Shown in pieces: positions 60,184 through 64,000 of a stretch of 64,000 nt of DNA (positions are counted from its first letter, which is position 1; each line of letters opens with the position of its first letter). A program made the position numbers and the translations under genes. The notes beneath the pieces were generated by a model. The model saw only the letters and a program-made list of their open reading frames with translations. It had not been told where the DNA came from and did not search any database. The stretch comes from Phycisphaerales bacterium (lineage in GTDB: Bacteria > Planctomycetota > Phycisphaerae > Phycisphaerales > UBA1924). The DNA is taken from positions 1 through 64,000 of the forward strand of contig RECZ01000065.1 of assembly GCA_007693765.1 (NCBI GenBank). Direction: 5' to 3'.

Positions 60184-61671
60184 TCACTCGGCGATGGGTT
60201 GCATCGTCAGCGGGTCGCGGAGAGGAATTCGGTTCCGCTGGCCGGCGAAGAAGTCCTGCATGGAGGCGCGGCCGGTGTGGTCGCCGGGGGCGATCTCCTC
60301 CCACTTGCCGACGACCAGGATGGCCATCTCCTCGGGGCGGAGGTGCTCACGGGCGACGCGCTGGATGTCCTCGACGGTGACGGCCCGGATGTTCTCGCGG
60401 TAGGTCTGCCAGTAGTCGGGATCGCGGCCGGTCCACTCATCGGAGGCGAAGATGGAGACGACGCCCTGCCGGGATTCGAAGGAGCGGGGGAAGGTCTCGA
60501 TGAAGGAGTTGATCGACGTGGTGCGCTCCTCCTCGGTGACGGGCTGGTTGCGGATCTTCTCGATCTCTTCCTTGACGATCTTGATCGCGAGGGCGACGGT
60601 GGAGTTCTTGGACTGGAAGCCGGCGCGGAACACGCCGGGGAAGTAGGCGGGCATGCTCATAGACGAGCCGGCGCCGTAGGCGAGGCCCTCGTCGGATCGC
60701 ACGCGGTTGGTGATGCGGCTGGTGAAGCCGCCGCCGCCGAGGATGTCGTTCATGACGAGCAGGGGGAAGTAGTCGGGGTGATCGCGGTCGACGCCGCGCA
60801 TGCCGATGGCGACGCTGCCCTGGGGGATGTCCATCTCGACGTGGTAGACGCCGGGCGTGAGCGTGGCGGTGGGGGCGGGGGGCTCTGGCATGCGTTCGCC
60901 GTGGGCCCAGCCCTCGAGCGCGTGCTCGATGCGGGCGAGCATGTCGTCGACCTCGAAATCGCCGGTGACGGTGATGATGAGGTTGCCGGGCTGGAAAACC
61001 TTGGCGTGGAAGGCGCGCATGTCGTCGGTGGTGATGGACTCGAGCGAGTTCCTGGTGGGGACGCGGGAGGAGTAGTGATCCCACCCGTTCACGAGGCCCG
61101 ACCACTCGCGCCCGAGGATCGGGCCGGGGTTGTCGTTGCGCTGGCGCATGCGCTCGATGCTCTCGTTGCGGTAGATGCGGACTTTCTCCTGCTCGAAGCC
61201 GGGGCGCCGGAGCATGTCGATGAAGAGCTCGAGCGATTCGTCGAGGTTCCACGTGAGGGTGTTGAGCGAGGCGGACGACATGACGTCGCCGGAGCCCGTG
61301 GAGACGTTGGCGGCGAGGAAGTCGAAGCGCTCGTCGAGCTCGTCGGCGGAGACGCTGACGGTGCCGCCGCGGCGGATCATGGCGCCCGTCATCGAGGCGA
61401 GGCCGGCCTTGTCCGCGGGTTCGAGGTAGGCGCCGCCGCGGAAGGAGAAGTTGATCTGGACAAGGGGGAACTCGCGGCTCGGCGCGAGGTAGACGGGCAC
61501 GCCGGAGCGTGTCTCGTGGCGGTGGTCGGCCGCGTTGGGGGGCTGGAAGTCGAGCGGGCGGAACTCGATGTTCTCGGGGCGCTCGGGCAGGTTGCCGGCG
61601 TGCGCGCCCGCGTTGGCGAACGCGAGGGCCGCGGCGGCGATGATCGTGAGGCAGGCGTGATTGCGACGCAT
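60184..61671 (-). CDS. M16 peptidase homologue lacking the zinc motif (non-catalytic partner)
   Basis: A 495-residue exported protein with a Sec signal (to AHA, ~residue 24). It has the two-domain M16 fold (VQINFSFRGGAYLEP..., GNLIITVTGDFEVDDMLARI), but the HxxEH zinc motif is replaced by SMTGAM (GLASMTGAMIRRGG). It retains the C-terminal R/Y pair region (SRITNRVRSDEGLAYGAGS), used by inactive subunits to contact substrate and help the active one. The active partner lies 71 bp upstream on the same strand, as in mitochondrial-processing-peptidase-like bacterial pairs. Start at the ATG at 61669-61671. Confidence 0.88.
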   Translation of the reverse strand: MRRNHACLTIIAAAALAFANAGAHAGNLPERPENIEFRPLDFQPPNAADHRHETRSGVPVYLAPSREFPLVQINFSFRGGAYLEPADKAGLASMTGAMIRRGGTVSVSADELDERFDFLAANVSTGSGDVMSSASLNTLTWNLDESLELFIDMLRRPGFEQEKVRIYRNESIERMRQRNDNPGPILGREWSGLVNGWDHYSSRVPTRNSLESITTDDMRAFHAKVFQPGNLIITVTGDFEVDDMLARIEHALEGWAHGERMPEPPAPTATLTPGVYHVEMDIPQGSVAIGMRGVDRDHPDYFPLLVMNDILGGGGFTSRITNRVRSDEGLAYGAGSSMSMPAYFPGVFRAGFQSKNSTVALAIKIVKEEIEKIRNQPVTEEERTTSINSFIETFPRSFESRQGVVSIFASDEWTGRDPDYWQTYRENIRAVTVEDIQRVAREHLRPEEMAILVVGKWEEIAPGDHTGRASMQDFFAGQRNRIPLRDPLTMQPIAE

Positions 61672-61742
61672 GGTGTGTCTCGCTTGATGCGTGCGGTTTG
61701 TTGTGCGGGTGCTGCGTGAGGTGTCGGGCGCTGCCGGCGGCC

Positions 61743-63479
61743 TCACTCGGCGTCTTCGAGCTCGGCGATGCGCTCCTCGATCTTCTTGGCGATGTACTCC
61801 ATCACGGGCGCGTACTCGGGCGGGAGCTGCGAGGCGGGCATGGAGCGCATGCGGTTCAGGCCCTCGCGCAGGGCGGCGGGGTCATTGACCGCGGCGATCT
61901 GGGCGAGCTGCTGCTGAACCATCGGACGCATCTCGGCGGGGATGGCGGCGAGCATCGGGTCGATGGTCGTGCCCTCGCGTCGGGTGTAGACGGCGACGGA
62001 GCGGTTGCTGCGATCGAAGTAGGTGTTGGCGACGCGCTGGATGTCCTCGGCCGTCACTTCCTGCAGGCGGCGCGGGCCCTCGTTGAGCTCTTCCCACGAG
62101 CCGAGGCCCTCGAAGTAGCCGAGCTGGACGAGCAGGAAGAAGTTGCTCTGGAGGCGCCGGTACGAGTCCGCCGCGATCTGGTTCTTGACCTTCTGGAGCT
62201 CGCGGTCGGTGACGGGGTTCTCCTGCAGTTCGGCGAGGACGCGGGCCCAGACCTTTTCGATGTCCTGGGGCGTGGCGTCGCCCTTGGTCTCGGCGCGGAA
62301 CTCGAAGGCGCCGGCGTACTTGCGGGCGTCGACGCCGGCCGAGGCGCTGGAGGCGACCTCGTCGCCCTCGACCATGGCGCGGTAGAGGCGCCCGGTGCGG
62401 CCGTTGAGGATCTCGGACATCACCGAGAGGGGGTAGGAGTCGGCGTGCATGAAGGGCACGGCGTGGTAGCGGATGCGGATCTGGGGCTGGCAGTCGCACT
62501 CGCCGTACATGCGCTTCTCGGCGAGCGAGGGCATCTCGGAGGTGACGACGGGCGGGGGCGTGGGGCCGGGCTTGAGGCGGGAGAAGTAGCGGGTGATCTG
62601 CTCGCGCACCTCGGAGGGCTCGAAGTCGCCGACGACGACGCCCACGAGGTTGTTGGGCACGTAGTACGTGGCGTAGAACTCCTCGGCCTGCTCACGCGTG
62701 TAGGACGTGATGTCGCTGGGCCAGCCGATCACGGGCCACTTGTAGGGCGAGGAGACCCAGAACATGGCGTCGAACTGCTCGTCGAGACGCCCGGTGGGGG
62801 TGGCCTCGACGCGGAGGCGGCGTTCCTCGTGGACGACGTCGCGCTCGGTGTAGAACTCGCGGAAGACGGAGTCGTACAGGCGGTCGGACTCCATCCACGC
62901 CCACAACTCGAAGCGGTTGCTGGGCACGTTGATGAAGTAGAACGTGAGGTCGTAGGACGTGAAGGCGTTCATGCCCGAGGCGCCCATGGTGGTGTACACC
63001 CGGTCAAACTCGTTGGTGACGATCTCGGCGCCGTGCTCGTCCATCAGGGACTTGAGCTCGGCGCGGAGCTTGGCCATCTCCGGGGTGTCGTTGCGGGGGT
63101 TCCAGGGGTCGTCGATCTCGCCGCGCTTCCAGCGCTCGAACTGCACGCCGTGCTGGAGGGCCATGAGCTGCTCGTGGACTTCCTGCTGGCGCTGGGTGAA
63201 GCGCTTGTCGGCCTCGGCGTCGCGGGTGCCGATGGTGGTCGTGCCCTTGAACATCATGTGCTCGAAGAAGTGGGCGAGGCCGGTGATGCCGGGGCGTTCA
63301 TCGACGCTGCCCACCTTCGCCAGCCAGCCGGCGGCGATGATGTTGGGCTGGTCCTGACGGGGGACGAGGAGGAAGGTCATGCCGTTGTCGAGGGTGAACT
63401 CCTCGACTTCGACTTGCTGGGCGCTGGCGGCGGCGCAGAGGCCGACGAGAAGGGTGGCGCTGAGGATCCAACGGCGCAT
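61743..63479 (-). CDS. M16-family zinc metallopeptidase (catalytic subunit)
   Basis: Exported zinc peptidase of the pitrilysin/processing-peptidase family. The 578-residue protein has a signal peptide (~residues 1-21, ending ASAQ), the inverted zinc motif HFFEHMMFKGT (HxxEH, ~residue 70) and a downstream Glu in ERDVVHEERRLRVE as the third ligand. The domain pair continues with NLVGVVVGDFEPSEVREQI and GRTGRLYRAMVEG. A ~70-residue insertion (EVHEQLMALQHGVQ to NDTPEMAKLRAEL) separates the motif from the third ligand. The ATG at 63477-63479 has GGAG. A 28-nt perfect palindrome lies in its leader. The substrate is unknown. Confidence 0.92.
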   Translation of the reverse strand: MRRWILSATLLVGLCAAASAQQVEVEEFTLDNGMTFLLVPRQDQPNIIAAGWLAKVGSVDERPGITGLAHFFEHMMFKGTTTIGTRDAEADKRFTQRQQEVHEQLMALQHGVQFERWKRGEIDDPWNPRNDTPEMAKLRAELKSLMDEHGAEIVTNEFDRVYTTMGASGMNAFTSYDLTFYFINVPSNRFELWAWMESDRLYDSVFREFYTERDVVHEERRLRVEATPTGRLDEQFDAMFWVSSPYKWPVIGWPSDITSYTREQAEEFYATYYVPNNLVGVVVGDFEPSEVREQITRYFSRLKPGPTPPPVVTSEMPSLAEKRMYGECDCQPQIRIRYHAVPFMHADSYPLSVMSEILNGRTGRLYRAMVEGDEVASSASAGVDARKYAGAFEFRAETKGDATPQDIEKVWARVLAELQENPVTDRELQKVKNQIAADSYRRLQSNFFLLVQLGYFEGLGSWEELNEGPRRLQEVTAEDIQRVANTYFDRSNRSVAVYTRREGTTIDPMLAAIPAEMRPMVQQQLAQIAAVNDPAALREGLNRMRSMPASQLPPEYAPVMEYIAKKIEERIAELEDAE

Positions 63480-63501
63480 GGGGGAGTTCTCCGGGGAGGT
63501 T

Positions 63502-63529
63502 GGCGCCCTGCGGTGTGCGGGAGGGCGCC
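63502..63529. repeat. Palindrome in the leader of the M16 peptidase operon
   Basis: GGCGCCCT (63502-63509) and AGGGCGCC (63522-63529) are 8-bp perfect inverted repeats with a 12-nt loop, 23 nt upstream of the start codon. It could be a regulator site or a leader hairpin. Confidence 0.45.
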
Positions 63530-63700
63530 GGGGGGAAGAGTGTCGTTCAACTGATACCACAAGCGACGCCGGGGCGAGCGACGCCGCACGCGATGGCCGA
63601 CGCACGGTCGTCCTTGACCAATGGGGGGCGGTCCTGCGGGCCGGGCCCGTCGACAGGTGTACCGAGCGTCCGGGGGCGCGGATGCGTGCCCGATCGGCGA

Positions 63701-63729
63701 TTGTCCGGGGGGGAGCCTCTGGCTAGGCT
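63701..63729 (+). promoter_or_regulatory. Promoter of tRNA-Arg
   Basis: TTGTCC (63701-63706) and TAGGCT (63724-63729), 17-nt spacer, 9 nt before the tRNA. Confidence 0.6.
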
Positions 63730-63738
63730 GCGCATCGT

Positions 63739-63812
63739 GCCCCGGTAGCTCAGTTGGATAGAGCAGCGGACTTCTAATCCGCAGGTCGCAGGTTCGAATC
63801 CTGCCCGGGGTG
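63739..63812 (+). tRNA. tRNA-Arg (anticodon TCT)
   Basis: 74 nt. Acceptor GCCCCGG/CCGGGGT, with a G1-T72 wobble; discriminator G. Anticodon stem GCGGA/TCCGC and loop CTTCTAA give TCT, reading AGA. T-arm GCAGGTTCGAATCCTGC. CCA is not encoded. Confidence 0.95.
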
Positions 63813-63841
63813 CTTCGAGGTCAGGGGTCTCGGCGCGTTCG

Positions 63842-64000
63842 TCATGCTTCCGTGGCGGGGATTCGGCGCGCGGACGGGCTGTTGGCGTCGTGCGTGTGGA
63901 TCTGCGACCCCTCCTCCGGGGTAGTCACATTCAGCACCGGCTTGTTCTTCTTGACCCCACAGATCACCCAGTAGTCGTTGGCCATGACCTCCAGCGTCTG
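63842..64000 (-). CDS. C-terminal end of an unknown gene (runs past the window)
   Basis: The last 52 codons of an open frame on the minus strand, ending in TGA at 63842-63844. The stretch MANDYWVICGVKKNKPVL followed by NVTTPEEGSQIHTHDA and a basic Ser/Arg-rich tail does not match a family I know. Codon use is like the neighbours, so it is probably a real gene whose bulk lies to the right of the window. Confidence 0.5.
   Translation of the reverse strand, partial: QTLEVMANDYWVICGVKKNKPVLNVTTPEEGSQIHTHDANSPSARRIPATEA

Overview
The window reads as a stretch of chromosome from a high-GC bacterium of the phylum Planctomycetota, most likely class Phycisphaerae. This placement is an inference from gene content: a prepilin-like protein with the FTLVEMLVVVAVIGILIG leader, a DUF1570 putative metallopeptidase, a stand-alone LigD_N-like protein, and a 507-nt-spaced set of housekeeping genes with GTG starts and very GC-rich coding. 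No phage, insertion sequence, CRISPR array or rRNA was found. Genes are packed tightly on both strands, and many operons are joined by 4- or 8-base stop/start overlaps.

Layout. 1-4.6 kb: a broken aminotransferase at the window edge, serA and mnmG (minus strand), with two REP-like palindromes between the first two. 4.6-10.2 kb: a small lipoprotein, kynA, a histidine kinase, a cold-shock gene with a long leader, then rpsO-pnp. 10.3-14.4 kb: an S-adenosylmethionine-cycle cluster (ArsR-methyltransferase regulator, ahcY, DoxX-like protein, metF) with a clear self-overlapping operator. 14.5-20.9 kb: a TPR lipoprotein, a LigD_N-like protein, asnB carrying an in-frame repeat insertion, a DUF2007 protein, an orphan OppF-type ATPase and the pgsA-pgpA phospholipid pair. 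21.0-27.8 kb: nuoJKLMN, the membrane-arm half of complex I, with its own promoter. 27.8-31.2 kb: pheA, DUF3467, tRNA-Leu and small membrane proteins. 31.3-37.0 kb: a plus-strand cluster with an NAD(P)-binding/DUF2867 protein, a thioredoxin-fold lipoprotein, a membrane protein and two different photolyases, resembling light-damage cassettes of other bacteria. 37.2-38.7 kb: a secreted alpha/beta hydrolase.

38.8-47.5 kb is a five-gene minus-strand heavy-metal (Cu/Ag-type) efflux operon: a cysteine-rich exported protein, a TolC-type outer-membrane lipoprotein, a CusB-type adaptor with two HMBD metal motifs and a DUF3347 tail, a CusA-type RND pump, and an exported protein made of five tandem TRASH/YHS-like cysteine modules, one of them degenerate. 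This is the most unusual system in the window. 47.7-54.2 kb: DUF1570 protein, tRNA-Thr, tRNA-Tyr, prepilin-like protein, a NucS-like nuclease, a DegT-family aminotransferase and a helical-repeat protein. 54.2-56.5 kb: dnaA with a strong terminator and a 690-bp upstream region that may hold part of oriC. 56.5-60.0 kb: ctaB, an ABC-2 transporter pair and sco1 in one coupled operon for cytochrome oxidase assembly. 60.1-63.5 kb: a tandem pair of M16 peptidases, active and inactive. The window closes with tRNA-Arg and the C-terminal end of an unknown gene.

Two kinds of start are visible. Many genes have a good AAGGAG/GGAGG site, while at least six have no such site and instead a TANNNT hexamer 6-9 nt before the start codon, suggesting leaderless mRNAs.
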